Source: Ancylostoma caninum (taxonomy: Eukaryota > Nematoda > Chromadorea > Rhabditida > Ancylostomatidae). Taken from it: a stretch of DNA of 64,000 nucleotides. The notes beneath the pieces are model-generated. The model made no database searches and was not told the origin of the DNA. It saw nothing but the letters and a program-made list of their open reading frames with translations. Below, one piece after another: positions 11,921 to 23,900 of this stretch. Numbering within the stretch: position 1 is the first letter of the stretch; each line of letters begins with the position of its first letter. The stretch lies in contig JBAJFG010000309.1 in NCBI GenBank assembly GCA_037903475.1, forward strand, positions 124,001 through 188,000, given 5' to 3'. Made by a program: the position numbers and the translations under genes.

Positions 11921-12669
11921 ATGAATGGATATATCTCATCACAAGCCAGTTGTACAAGGGTTCAAACTTCAATATATTTAGTTCTACTCGAGAATTTAGG
12001 CAAAAGCTCGGTTCCTGGACGTAATGCTCATTTGTCCAAGTAGTCTTCCAGATAGCTGGGGTGGAGGACATATATGTGTGTAATTTTTATTTGATTTTAC
12101 GCTACTGTCTTCAATTATGATTATTAACTGCGTCAGGCGAAATAACTGAAATTCGACCTGGGATGTTAATCACTTCTGCAGCAACACCTGCATGCGGAGA
12201 AACAAGCGTCATTCCACCTCCTGTTGTAGAGGCAAGTGTTTTGAATCTTTTCACAATGGGAAAAGAAAATAAGAAGCATAGTGGCGCAAATTATGTTTTT
12301 TCTTCGTGAAAAAAATCGTAGGCTAACAAGGTTGTTGGAATATACTTGGCTGCACATATCAGGAAAGACGTAAAGATGGAAAGAATAATTTGCTAGGAAT
12401 CTCGGAGCTCAAATATACACTTTCAGAGCATTCCTTCTCAGTGGACTAAAGTTGTGAAAGGAATGGTGGATGAAAATAAGTTAAAAATACCTCCAGTCTC
12501 CTCACATGCAGAAAAACATAGCAGGGATGCAGGCCAGGTTCGCGCAGAATTTATTTTTATTTTTTTATGGTAACTAAAGAAAATTTGCGAAGATCCACCA
12601 AAGGACCGAAAATTTACTGCAGGAACACATAGAAGAACCGCTGAAAGAAGTAGTTATCTCTGGAACTGA
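11921..12669 (+). CDS. Unknown ~130-residue protein with a GC-AG intron
   Basis: The model joins 11921-12020, 12137-12231, 12427-12537 and 12580-12669. Phases agree through exon 3. The second donor reads GAG|GCAAGT, the classic strong GC donor, paired with TTTCAG at 12421-12426. The protein contains a proline-rich segment (VIPPPVVE) and a basic, charged C-terminal half. I do not recognise it. Exon 4 is the least sure: in phase it reads KICEDPPKDRKF..., but another frame of the same stretch also stays open to a stop at 12682-12684 and looks protein-like. A CTTAG|AAATG site near 11853 could accept a spliced leader. The short gap to the upstream gene suggests shared transcription. Confidence 0.5.
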
Positions 12670-14810
12670 TATAGGGTTCTCAAATTGACATGACGTTCCA
12701 TTGAAAAGGTGGATACTGGGTACATACGTAACTTCTGAAACAGGGCTTTCGAAAACGGTTGAAGAAAGCATTCGCAGCCGTTTCTACAACCTTTACATCT
12801 CTCTCTTCTTGTGAGGGGGGGGGGGCAATTTTTACCAAATTCGTGCGTTTGAAGTGCGTACGTCCATATGATGAAGGATGTGGTGGGTCACATAGCGACG
12901 TGACGTCAGACACACATGCTTATGCTCTCGCGGCGGTCTCTGTTTTTTCATTCATTTTCTATTGTTTATTGATTTCATTCGTTTTTTTTCTCTTTCCTAT
13001 TTCATTCATTTATACGTTTTCGTTCATGCCGCGTTGACAGGTCTTCATGGAAAATCCTTTGCAAATGGATGCATGCGCCTGACATACGCATCCTTGTTTT
13101 TGCCTGTGATAAAACTTACTTGCACTCTCATTTCCTCCCATTTCCATTTCGAGCTACTCGTCTATCTTTTCCTTATGGGCCAAACTGATAGCAACGAAAG
13201 CCGTCTCTTCGGTTGGACTTGTTGAAAATTGACCCTGCATCCTATCTCGCCAAAGTGCTAAAATAGGGTTGCATCAGATTCTTGTAGAGCGAAATTGACG
13301 CGGGTGCTGCTTCTGGGAGTTACGTCAGGACTCAGAAGTGAGAGTAGGCTCTGGGTTGGATTGAGTGCCAGGTAAGTGGTTCGCGTGGGAGGTGCCGCAC
13401 AACTGTAGCCGGCCTAAGTCCGATGATGAGATCGGTAATGAATAGATTTACAAGCACTTTTATGTGGTAAATATTAGGATGTAGAGACTTCCAACATCAA
13501 TATCAGTGGCTGCTGTAAGGTCCTGTAACAACCTTTCAAATTAGGTTCGGATCATATATGACTCTACTCAAAATAATGAAGCGGTTTCAAATTGGGATAA
13601 CCTCTCTGGGCATAGGTGGGATACCCTGAGAATGAGTCTTATCCGACCTTCACTTTTTGGTCGACCCTGGGAGGAACCATCACTTTTGGTACGAGTGGGG
13701 TCATCCCACTGGGATGTGGTTGAGGGGGAGGGGGGGGTGAAACATCCCCCGCTCTGGGATGAAGACTTGATTTATTATGACTAGCGCCCCTTCGGGGCTG
13801 GCATTCATGAAACGGTAACCAAGCAAACCCAGGCTAGCAAACCAACTTTTGCCGTCTGCGTCTCTTACTACTATGTACTCAATACGATAACCAATCACGC
13901 TAGCCATCCTTAGTTTGCTTGGTTGTCATTTCATGAATCCCAGCCCGGGACGCTAGAATGTGAGGTGGGGCAGCCACTTGGGGTATGCGCAAATGCTTCA
14001 CATGTGCGAAATGCTTAGAAAATCAGAAAATAAGCAAAACTAATCATTAGCTGAGTTCAAATACGAATTTCTTCGTCAACGTCGGGTTTCGAGTCTTTTC
14101 GCGATTCTAGCCTTGCCTGCAAATTCTTAATTCTTCTCAGGCATCCACATGTGAAGCTAATTTCCAATGCAGTGATACTACCTACTTTTTTTTGTCACAT
14201 TTCTTACATGCCTGTGGACCCATTATGAACGGCCACTCTCAACCCACCTATGCTGCCAACACTGAATATTTTCCAGTAGTACTTGCTGATTCCATAGGTT
14301 CCAGCATACAAATATAACCCCCCCCCCCGGTCGACGCGTGGCGCCGAGTGACCCACCTACGATTTTCTCACCAACTTTAACTCTTACACGACCCGTTCTC
14401 ACAACCATTCCACCTACTCTGGGTAACGCACTGGGGAGAACACAGTTCCTGGCGAATATGCGAGAAGTGAACTTTCTTGAATATTTTCCATTGCATCAAC
14501 AGCACACTAGCGAATCGCTCAGAGGGTGGTGATAAAGGGATGAATATTCTAGTAGTGGTCTCACATAGGTAATGAGTAGTAAGAAAAGTTTTTCAAGTTT
14601 TCAAGGAGAGTGATTTCAGAATGTAGGTGGATCGCATTTATGCCACAGGTACGAATTTCTTGACATAAAGGTTGAAGCTGAGACTGTGATCATTAGTAAT
14701 CCCCAGATCGCGAACAAATTTTGAGAAGTGCAGTTGTAGCCCCTGTCTTGAGGCACCTGCTTCATCAAGCGTCGAAGTTTCAAAAGATTAACTGAAACAT
14801 ATCCGTCATA
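12670..14810. other. Intergenic stretch, repeat-bearing
   Basis: No supported exon. It contains an 11-bp G run at 12815-12825, an 11-bp C run at 14318-14328, the fold-back element at 13781-13956 and pyrimidine-rich low-complexity sequence at 12930-13030. The open frames here lack splice context and look like chance. Confidence 0.5.
13781..13956. repeat. 176-bp fold-back element
   Basis: The ends CTAGCGCCCC and GGGACGCTAG face each other, and inner arms pair well (CATTCATGAAACGGTAACCA against TGGTTGTCATTTCATGAATC). Arm length is about 50 bp. MITE-like. Confidence 0.75.
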
Positions 14811-14816
14811 TTTTAG
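14811..14816 (+). other. Acceptor TTTTAG just before the K/E-rich gene
   Basis: TTTTAG is followed by CGG and then the ATG, leaving a three-base 5' leader. That spacing is typical of a spliced-leader trans-splice site; a cis acceptor is the alternative. Confidence 0.55.
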
Positions 14817-14819
14817 CGG

Positions 14820-16811
14820 ATGGAAGACGCTGGTCTGAGGAAGGTGAGGGTCAGAAAGTCGAAGTCCTCCAAGAAGGAAGAGAAAAAGGGTAAAGAAGAA
14901 TCTGCAGATGGAGAGAAAAGAAAGCAGAAGGATGACGGAACAGCTGCAAAGAACCTACAAAAGCCACTGCAAGAAATTGCCACCCCGCGTCAACAACCTC
15001 TGAAAGAAGCTTCTAGTGAAAGTCTGGAGAAGAAAATTGGAGAGAGCGTTTTGAAGGAGATTGAGACTAGAGATTATGATAGAGTCGATACAAAAGAGTT
15101 GAACGAGTACCTTAGAGAACTTGAAAATCTGAAGGGAAACACCTGTATTGGGAACGAAAACAAAAAAGAGGTGAAAAGTGATGATGAACCACATGGTATA
15201 GAATCTTTCATCGAATTATACTCTTCAAAAAATGGAGATGAAGAGAAGAAGAAGGAAGCTACAAGACGAGAGAAGAAGAAACACGAGAAAAAGTCTGTCC
15301 ATGAAGTGGGTAAAAGCGAGAAGCACGAGTGTTTGAAATCACTAGCGAAAACACAAGAGGACGATTCCTTGAAGGAACCGCGAGGCAAATCCTTGGAATC
15401 TCCTAAGGTACGGATCGAAAAGAAAGATCTAGAAGTTGATAGAGAAACTGTAGACAAAAGTTCTAAGAAGATGGACATAAAAGGATCAAAACAGCTTGAT
15501 GAGCGAGATTCACAAAAACAGCAGAAAGAACAGGAACACAATAATGATAAAAAGGATAAAGTCCATAAAGAAGGGAATATAGACCATGTCAAAGAGGTCG
15601 ATGTAGCAGAGAGTTTGAAAACATCTTCCAGCAAAACGAACAGGCTGAAGAAGGAAGAAGAGTCAAAAAGTATTAAAAAAGAAGAAAGTTTCAAATCTGC
15701 TAAAGCATATCGCGAGGGAGAGAAAACGCAAGAGGAGTTGCAGGAGCTAAATAAGGTTAGTTTTGAATAAAAATCTAGAGTATATGAACCAGATGATAAG
15801 GAAGCACGTGTTGCAAATGAAGTTGCTAAAAATGGTATTAAGGAAGAAGTGGACAGAGCTCAGAAAGGATTACTGAAACAAGAAAAGCCACCAGTAGAAC
15901 CGAAATCTACTGCTGTCAAGGGAAAGGTTGAAGGTGATCCAGAAGTGAAGGAGAGTGAAAAGGGAGCTTCCAAGAAAGGTGCAGATACGGATGTGAAGGA
16001 GGGGAAACCGGAGGCTCAAAAGGAACAAGACAAAAAAGCTGGCGAATTGAAAAAGATCGCTTCTGAAACGAAAGTCGGGGGTGATACAGTCGAGAAGAGA
16101 AAAGAGAAGAAAGAAGAGGAGCAGAAGGACAAAGGAAAGGAACCAGTCATTAAAAAAGGTATTGCTTCTAAGCAGAAAAGCGGTAGTGAGAAGGACGTTA
16201 AGGAAGAACTGCAGAAACATGAACGTGGAGAGGGCGAAGTGGAGAAATCAGAGGTTCCAAAAATTGGAAAAATAATAGAAGAAACAGAGACTCAAAAGAC
16301 GCAAAGAGTTCCCAAACAGAAGAACGAGGAAGAAAAAGTGGAAGATGTAGTGAAACAAAAAGAAAAAGGAAAACAGGAACGGCTCATTCAAGAAAGGAAA
16401 GCGGATGAGACGAAGAAATTGCGCTCGAATGAGAAACTGGGAGATAGCGAAGATACAGAAGTGAAAGAAAAGAGGGGGAGCCAACAAGGTCAAGTGAAAG
16501 AAACAAAAAAGGTCGAATCAAAGGAGAATGTTGGTAAAGAGAAGGATAAAGAGCATGGGTTTAGAAAATCTGGTTCCAAAGAGCTCAAAGAAATTGTACA
16601 CAAACAGCAAGATGGTAATGTGACAAGAGAAAAATCACCAACGAATGTATTTCAAAGAGTACGCAGAAGCAAAGACGCAGGAAAGCATGATGTACATCAC
16701 AAAGAAGAACATAAGAAAGAGATTAAAGAACGAAAAGTTGACTCTAAGCGTCAGGAAGACAAGGCAAAGGATCCGAAAACAAGACGGAAAAAGAGCTCGA
16801 AAAAAGGGTAG
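14820..16811 (+). CDS. Lys/Glu-rich disordered protein, about 627 residues, two exons
   Basis: Two long open stretches lie in one frame, separated by a single TAA at 15768. I join 14820-15755 to 15864-16811 by a 108-bp intron with a strong donor (AAG|GTTAGT) and a CTCAG acceptor; its length is a multiple of three. The product is extremely rich in Lys, Glu, Ser and Asp, lacks hydrophobic segments and a signal peptide, and ends in a basic KTRRKKSSKKG tail. It is probably intrinsically disordered. Such proteins match many unrelated families by composition alone, so I assign no function. A 45-bp intron using the same donor and an AG at 15799-15800 is possible. If no intron is removed, the protein ends after 316 residues. 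Confidence 0.75.
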
Positions 16812-16989
16812 CTGTCACACATGGCAACAATATGATATGTAATTTTAAAAGTAGGTTACTTGATTCTCATTCGCTTAGCTGGAAAAGCACGAACATCACA
16901 AACATTTTTAGGTCTGATCAAAATGCGAATTTCAGAAGACTTCGATTATAATGTGATGAAGTTTCAAAAATCTTCTAAAGTTCTAACTG

Positions 16990-16995
16990 AATAAA
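16990..16995 (+). terminator. Poly(A) signal AATAAA of the K/E-rich gene
   Basis: AATAAA occurs 178 bp past the stop codon in A/T-rich 3' flank. Confidence 0.55.
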
Positions 16996-17301
16996 AATTA
17001 ATTTGTTTTTCCTAATTACTTGTACATACGTAGCTTTGAGTTGCATAAAAAGGTTGAGTGACAACGCAGTACACAAGAACTATGCTGCTAAACTAAGTAT
17101 GCTCCATGTGAGTGGTTCATTTGCAGTTTCACAAAATATGCACTGATCGGTTCTGAGGTTGTTCTCGTTTTGGAGTTGTAGTCCAAGGTTACCGCCTTGA
17201 GAACCAGTCACATTTCCTCGTATGATTTACCCAAGGAACCCAGTTCTCTTAATCGACAAACAAGCTTCGAAGTCTACCGAAACTTTGGAAACATGGGAAT
17301 T

Positions 17302-19181
17302 CTATGCACGAATTTCCTGCATGGGAAGACGATGCCAGCTGAGATCATGAAAATCCGTATGTGATATTCCCTTGTCTGTTTGAAGAGATGTTGAAGAACA
17401 GCTAAAGCATCGTGATAGCGTTGGAGCAACTCCACATATCAGCCCACGAATATCACTCCGTGGATTCTCTTCAGGCAGCTCCGGTAGGCGCTCGTCAACC
17501 ATTTCACCTGGCAGACCAGGTCACGTTCTAGAAAAGGAAAAAGTTCAGTCTGTACCAATTCCGGGACCAACTATCATATCGAAAATTATTCTGACTCTAA
17601 TTATTTGAATAGAGTCATTAGAGAAGTAGTAACAGGAAAGCGAAGTGAAAATAAGCTAATGCAATACTTTTCAGTTATTCTACATATAACTTGAGAAAAA
17701 ACTTAGTGACCTTCTCTCGGGAATGTGGTTAGGGGTATCCCTCACCTGCTGCGGGGGAATATTCTGCCGCGACGCTATCGCTTTGAATAGATATTTACCA
17801 ATTCTTTTTACTCTGACTCTGTAAATTATCTACAACTCACAAATTTTGAATTTACTATAGGGAGAATCAACCAAAATAGTCACTTTTCTCTGCTTAGCCC
17901 AATTATCCCAATCCAAGGCAGTTTTCAAGGATTTTTCAGCAATAGAACTCGAACGTACTGGGAAACGTGTAAGTGATGGACCATGAAAAAACTTGGTGAC
18001 CTCTCTTTTTAGCTGACACTGGACTGAGCCCTCACCCTTTGCTTGCACTATAAAGTAGCATCTCTTGTTTGTCGACACACCTTGACCAGTTCTTTCTTTA
18101 TTCTTGACTTACCCGTAATGCTGTACTCCTCGAGGAGTATAAAGGTCTAGCTCGTTGCGGCTACACCGTCAATGGCTATGGTGCACATCTATTGTATCCG
18201 GCGCGTTGCTGGCGGTGTCGCCCTTGTGATTGCCTACGAATCAATACGTATCAAATAGATGTCGCCGCAGCAACCCGAGACAGCTACACTCTTCGACTAT
18301 ACCAGGAGCGTTCAGAGTGATATATTGTTCACATAATTCTTCTGACCGGATCAATACGAGCCAAAATTGAATAGTGATCCTATCAACAGGTATGCAGACA
18401 TTTTCCCATGGAATGGTTGGAGGCAACTGACTGACAAGGTTGCTGAAAATGTATATATCAGTATCTCAGACCTAAATATGGGGTGAATATCTTTCTTTAG
18501 GCCTACGAGAATCCATGAAAGTCCTCAAAGTATAGCGTGGGTATTCATGATGGGTGAATGCTATAGCTCTCTCCAGTAAAAAAAGTTTTTGAGGGAACTA
18601 TAGGTGTAGTTCAGTCTCAATACAAGAGTTCCAGAAACGCTTCTAGGATGCGAAACAAGTTTTGGATCGAGAAAAGAAAAAGAAAAGGAAATTCAAAAAA
18701 GATCTAAGCACAAGGCTGCGTGGGCAACGACAACAATCAAGCGACAACCGCCCGGCCTACAATCAATAATCATGTGCAGATCACCGTTATTGATCTACTG
18801 ATCTCTAGTATTTTCTGCCATCATGGAGCTGTCAAACTTCGAAAGATTACCTGGCTGGAAATATGTGTGCTTAGGATCTTTTAAATCCGTGAACATTTGA
18901 TCTATTGGATGCAGGAACTGGTTCAACACTACATCCGATCGTGAGAACAGTGAAAAGATGATGGGAATTCTGGGCTCCGATGCTCCTATTTACTACTTTA
19001 AAAATGTCGAAATTTGTTCTAGTTTCCGATACGACGTCATAAGCCTTTTTTAGAGCAGTTACATAGTTATATCCACTGCACAACTGTGGCCATATCATTC
19101 CAACAGATATCGATTGGCGGTTTGCTCTCGTTGGCGCGCGATTCTCGTGCAGTCGATATGTATGGAACTTGCTTATGGCAC
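17302..19181 (-). pseudogene. Unrecognised minus-strand gene or decaying gene remnant
   Basis: Several consecutive minus-strand stretches look coding but do not assemble cleanly. The 3' pair is good: 18078-17841 ends at TTT|GTGAGT and joins 17507-17302 after TCTGCCAG in correct phase, giving a stop at 17304. Upstream, 18442-18244 follows a TTTCAG acceptor and reads protein-like (IPWENVCIPVD, FWLVLIRSEELC), then meets a TGA. After two in-frame TGAs the same frame reaches a good donor (GG|GTAAGT, 18112). At 19181-18870 an open frame (YNYVTALKKAYDVVSE) seems to continue in a shifted frame (IPIIFSLFSRSD, HPIDQMFTDLKDPKHTY). Introns of 32-43 bp could rescue the stops; frameshift decay is equally possible. 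The retroelement-like repeat at 19190 abuts its 5' side. I do not recognise the family. Confidence 0.35.
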
Positions 19182-19394
19182 ACTAGACGGTGTACCCGGC
19201 TTCGCTCGGGTGTTCAATTTCTCCCGGCCATTTAAAGCTGATGACAATATTTGTTGAACCAAAAATCCTTTCAAAATGTCCATCATTTGGTGATCAGCTC
19301 AAGTGACCCTCCTTCACCCTGCCCCCTTCCCTCAAAAAATGGGGTGAAGTTGCTTGACTGGTGAATAAATTCTTATGAAGTGCTTGCCTCATCC

Positions 19395-20200
19395 ACGTTC
19401 AGCGTTTCGGAAAGTCCCAGAAGGCACGTCTTCACCGACCCGTGTGCAAGAATGTCGAAAAATCAATGTAACAAATGAATCGATATTTCGGCCAAAACGA
19501 CTATCATATCCGTGTTCAGCGCACTGCGATACGCCGGTTGACATGTCTTTACCGCTCAGCGGGCAAGAATAGCGAAAAATCAATAAAATCAATAAATCGA
19601 TATTCTGCCCAAAATGGTTGCCATATCCGTGTTCAGCGTGTTGAGGTGCCCCAGTAGACATGTCCTCATCGCCTCCTGGGCAAGAATGGCGAAAAATCAA
19701 TAAAATCGATAAATCCATAGTGTCATAAAAAATGGTTGCCATATTCGTGTTCAGCGCATTGAGATACCCCAGTAGACATGTCCTTACCACTCCGTGGACA
19801 AAGATGACAAAGAATCAATAAAATCAATAAATCGATATTTTGCCCAAAGTGGTTGCCATATCCGTGTTCAGCGTGTTGAGGTGCCCCAGTAGACATGTCC
19901 TCATCGCCTCCTGGGCAGGAATGGCGAAAAATCAATAAAATCGATAAATCGATAGTGTCATACAAAATGGTTGCCATATTCGTGTTCAGCGCATTGAGAT
20001 ACCCCAGTAGACATGTGCTTACCACCCCGTGGACAAAGATGGCAAAAAATCAATAAAATCAATAAATCAATAATTTGGCGCAAAATGGTTGTCATATTCG
20101 TGTTCAGCGCATTGAGGTATCCCAGTAGGCATTTTCTCGCTAGTCCCTGGTCAAGAAGAGCGAAAAATCAATAAAATCAATATAATCGATAAGCCAATCG
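19395..20200 (+). repeat. Tandem array, ~117-bp unit, about seven copies
   Basis: The phrase CCATATCCGTGTTCAGCG, or its CCATATTCGTGTTCAGCG variant, recurs near 19507, 19621, 19738, 19856, 19975 and 20092, with a diverged first copy near 19397. Each unit ends AATCAATAAAATCAATAAAT. Units alternate between two types (GTGTTGAGGTGCC and GCATTGAGATACC), so the last copies form about 235-bp dimers. Confidence 0.85.
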
Positions 20201-20307
20201 ATAATCCCAGGTGCAAAGTAGCCTATAACCTCCGCCGGCCCCCGAGGAACCTACATACAAAATTTGGTCCCGATCGGTTCATCCCCCGCGATTTCTATTC
20301 CGAACAT

Positions 20308-20340
20308 ACAAACATACAAACAAACAAACAAACAAACAAA

Positions 20341-20408
<68 letters not shown>
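20308..20408. repeat. (CAAA)n followed by (CA)n microsatellite
   Basis: About nine CAAA-type units pass directly into some 32 CA dinucleotides. It forms the terminal simple-sequence tail of the repeat at 19190. Confidence 0.95.
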
Positions 20409-20412
<4 letters not shown>

Positions 20413-20970
20413 TTCGCTTTTATATATACAGATTGTTGACGATGTAGGCTGCTATACTCCATCTGGAGTATATCGATGGGGTTTACACTTAACCAAAATC
20501 TTTTGTATAGGATGTGGCCCATATTTGAGGATGGGAGCGGGAAAAGTAAGATACCTTAGGCTTGGCTCATTTCGAAAACGATAAGGGATGCGTGAAAAGC
20601 AAATGGTATTGTACCGTCTCCTAGTTTGTGAACAACCACGACAATTTCCCGGATCTCCTTAGCTTAGCTTGACTTCGGACGTGAACACGAAAAAAATTGA
20701 AGCGGTTTATTTTTGACAAACGATGAATTATGCCAAAAAATGCTAGCGATCTTGGAAACTGGTTGCTTCCGTCCGTTCGCTGTATGTTAAGCCTAACATT
20801 CGTACCAATATGGTGATATTAGGACTGACATAACTACAGATGTTACTGCGAACGTAGCTTCATACCATGACATGATCAACAGCAGAAAAAAATCGATAAA
20901 AATGTTGCAATTATATACATAGATACATATGTAACAGTTCAGGAATGAATTTTGTACAGAAGTTTGGTTA

Positions 20971-23900
20971 TTAAGCAATAATTCGCTGAACGATTTCTTC
21001 ACATGACTTAGCGATGTGTCGACCTCGCAGCAGAAGTCGATGCACCCATGACTGGTCGGCTGGCTTGAAATCCGATGGGTCCTGAAAAGTACAATGGTTT
21101 ATTTCAGCATATGCTGCTCTGAAGACACTTCCTCTGGAAATTTTCAGTTAAAAAGCTGTACTATACATCAACAACTCCTCAAAATGCAAGAGCGCGTAAG
21201 TTTACACATTTCGGAAGGCCGTTTGTTGTGGAACAAGTATTAAGGAAGCGCTTTTATGTAGCGATTTTCATGCAGTTAGGAACAATAAAAACTAACGTCA
21301 AACTAACAATCCTTCATTCTATGGCTCGTTTTTTAAAAGTGACGGCATGTTTGGTAAAATTTTTACTGCGTGAGGAGAAACGGGAGAAAGAAACGGGATC
21401 TCACCCAAAAACGTACTATAACAGCCAGAATTTTGAAACTGATTGTGGGAGGCTTCCAAAAATAATTCTATACCTAAATGTGAGAGTACAATTATTTGAA
21501 AAATAGTGATGAAAGATAGGAAGTGAAAATGCATACGCAAAAACATAGCTCATTTGACAGTCACAGAATCGTAAGAATTTTGATTGGGATTCGCGGGACT
21601 TTCAAATAATTGACTCCAAGGCAAATTTCCAAGGAAAATTCTTACTAATTCCAGCAGAACAGACTTTGTTCAATCGACTTACATTCACGAATAAAAAAGT
21701 GACTTTCCTTCGCCGTGGATTTTAGAAGTGCTGAACGTAATTTATTTTTTACGAATTTTTATAATGTTTTTCAAACCAAAGAATGCGTAAGTGCACATTG
21801 AATGCGTATGGAAGCTAATTTTCACGAAGCCTCTTTTCACGAGAAGGTCAAATAACGATAGAGGACGTTTCCGTGGCGAGAAAAAATTGGTAGAGGTCTC
21901 GAAAAATAACAGTTGCTCGATGAGGCAATTCACATCCAGGCTACTCGTTGGACGTATCACCAATCCGAAAGAACAGACTTCGATTTTCTCCCAGAGTTCA
22001 TCATCAAATTTTGGAAAGCTACTCGAAGATGTCTTTTCGGTCTTAATTTTAATTTAATTTACCCTAAGATAATGTGTTAGTTGTGAGCATTCGTGTCAAC
22101 AGCATCAGAAAGAAGTTTGTTTTTCGTCCAATTTTACCATAAAGGACGAATAACAGAACACTGTCTGATATGCTCACGTGGAAAAGTAAACAAATGTACA
22201 AGAGTAGGTGTAGTGTATCAAAGTGAGTCCCTGGAATGTGAGGGAGACCATCGGAGTCCCCAATGTACATACATTGGAGGATTTGACTACCGCGACACGA
22301 AAAGGCTGAATGTAGTGATCAGGTATGGCGTGTTTGACCGGGGACGATACATAGTTGGAAAGAAGCCAGAGGGAAAGAACGCGAAAAAGTGGGGAGAGTG
22401 GTGAAAATTGCGAATAATGTGCACAAATACTAAACTATCGGTGCGATTGAAACAGACTCTTAACGCAGGAGTTAAGCTTTTGATGCCGATGCCCTCGTAC
22501 AGCAAACGAAAATTTTAGGAAAAGAAAAGTTCTGGGGAGAAAAGTTCTATCCCTACTGTGTTCGTATTTGTGAAAATTTTCTCGAAGGTTTTAACTAGCA
22601 GTGACAGAAGACCTAGAATTTCCGGTTGTGAACGTGAAACAATTGAAATAAAGGAGCGAAATAACGAAAAAATATCTCAGAACTCGATCTAGCAAAGGAA
22701 AACCAAAGTTCTGATGACAATGGCACACAGACAAGCAATGCAGTGACAAAAAAATTCCTTGAATGTTCTAAAAATGTATCGACTTTCCATATTTTCATTG
22801 TTTGTTCAGTTTTCATTTCGTATGTGGAACTCCAAACGCCTGTGTGAGAGGGGCGGGACCGCGATGCGGCGTGGCACTCGAGTTGTGCGTTGCTGGCAGA
22901 GGCAGAGAAACCAGAGCCACATGCATAAACCCTGTGTCTCTGCCCAAGAGTGCCGCGCCACGGTCCCGCCCCTTGCACACGGTCATTCAGAGTTCCCTGT
23001 GCATAAACCTTATACCTTATAATAAAACCAAATAGGAGAGTAAGTTTCCGACATAGTAAGAATAGCTTAAATGTTGTTAAAAATATTAAATTTGCTTGGT
23101 GCGTGAGTGCGTGTCCCAGATATAAAATCAAGCCAATTGGTTGTAAATGATTTACCTGGATCTGCTTGATCAGCTCGGCCCACATTGCTTCCATGTTCAT
23201 CGAAAGCAGCGCAGAAACCTCGACAAAACTGCATTTGTACACTTTTGCTAGAGATTTTCCTTCTAAATACAACACATTCTCTACAGAAAAGGTACCTTCA
23301 AGTCAAAGAACCTTACCTAATGTGGAAATAACAATGTGTCGTTTCAGATCTATCTTGTTTCCAACGAGAACGACAGGAACAGCAGCAGAATTCCGGGTTT
23401 GATAGATCCTAGAACCAGAGAACTGGGTATTTTCATGCAACTTATTGATCAGGGGGTTTACTCACCTGTACAACAAATTGGTTGCTCGTTTAAACGATTC
23501 CCTGCTATCAACGGAATATACAACAACATACATGGTCAGCTGATTGGCGAATGGTGAGGACTGCAAGTGATATTGCAAGATTATGAAAGGCATCGTCCCA
23601 CCTCAGAATCATTTTTAAGATTTTAGCATGATAAGGATCTCCAGTAGTTGCTGATCACAATGGTGTATGTGATTCCGTGCAAAATTGCCGAAAAAAGCCG
23701 TTTCCGAGCCGCGTTTCTGAGGAGCCAGTGGGTGGAGCCGAGGGGGGGGCCGAGGTACTGTCAAAATATCTCGTTCTCGGAAGCGTACCTTCTCGGGAAA
23801 TTCGTGATTCTCGTGAGAGTTCCTCATCCACTTCCTATTAAAATAGAAACGTGACGAGCAAAGGAATACATGAGCTGAAAACCTTTTAATTTCGCACTAG

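Larger units (their letters stand above)
19190..20432 (+). mobile_element. Retroelement 3'-tail-like repeat (RTE/SINE type)
   Basis: It opens with TGTACCCGGCTTCGCTCGGG and ends with a phrase (CCTACATACAAAATTTGGTC, GATCGGTTC), then CAAA and CA runs and CTTTCGCTTTTATATATACA. From family knowledge, this combination of a CGCTCGGGT start with an ACATACAAACAAAC...TATATA end marks 3' regions of RTE-clade retroelements and derived nonautonomous copies. No reverse transcriptase ORF is present. The interior is the tandem array listed separately. Confidence 0.5.

Noticed and set aside
12759..13037. 92-codon plus-strand open frame with hydrophobic C-terminus
   Set aside because: It crosses a poly-G run and a T-rich low-complexity tract, lacks splice context and follows the stop of the upstream gene.
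15074..15694. 206-codon minus-strand open frame
   Set aside because: It is the exact antisense of the K/E-rich gene; its Ser/Phe/Leu-rich composition is what reversed GAA/AAG codons give. The same holds for 15870-16220 and 16248-16493.
20264..20584. 106-codon open frame through the CA microsatellite
   Set aside because: It is a His/Thr run encoded by simple sequence, with no splice or start context.
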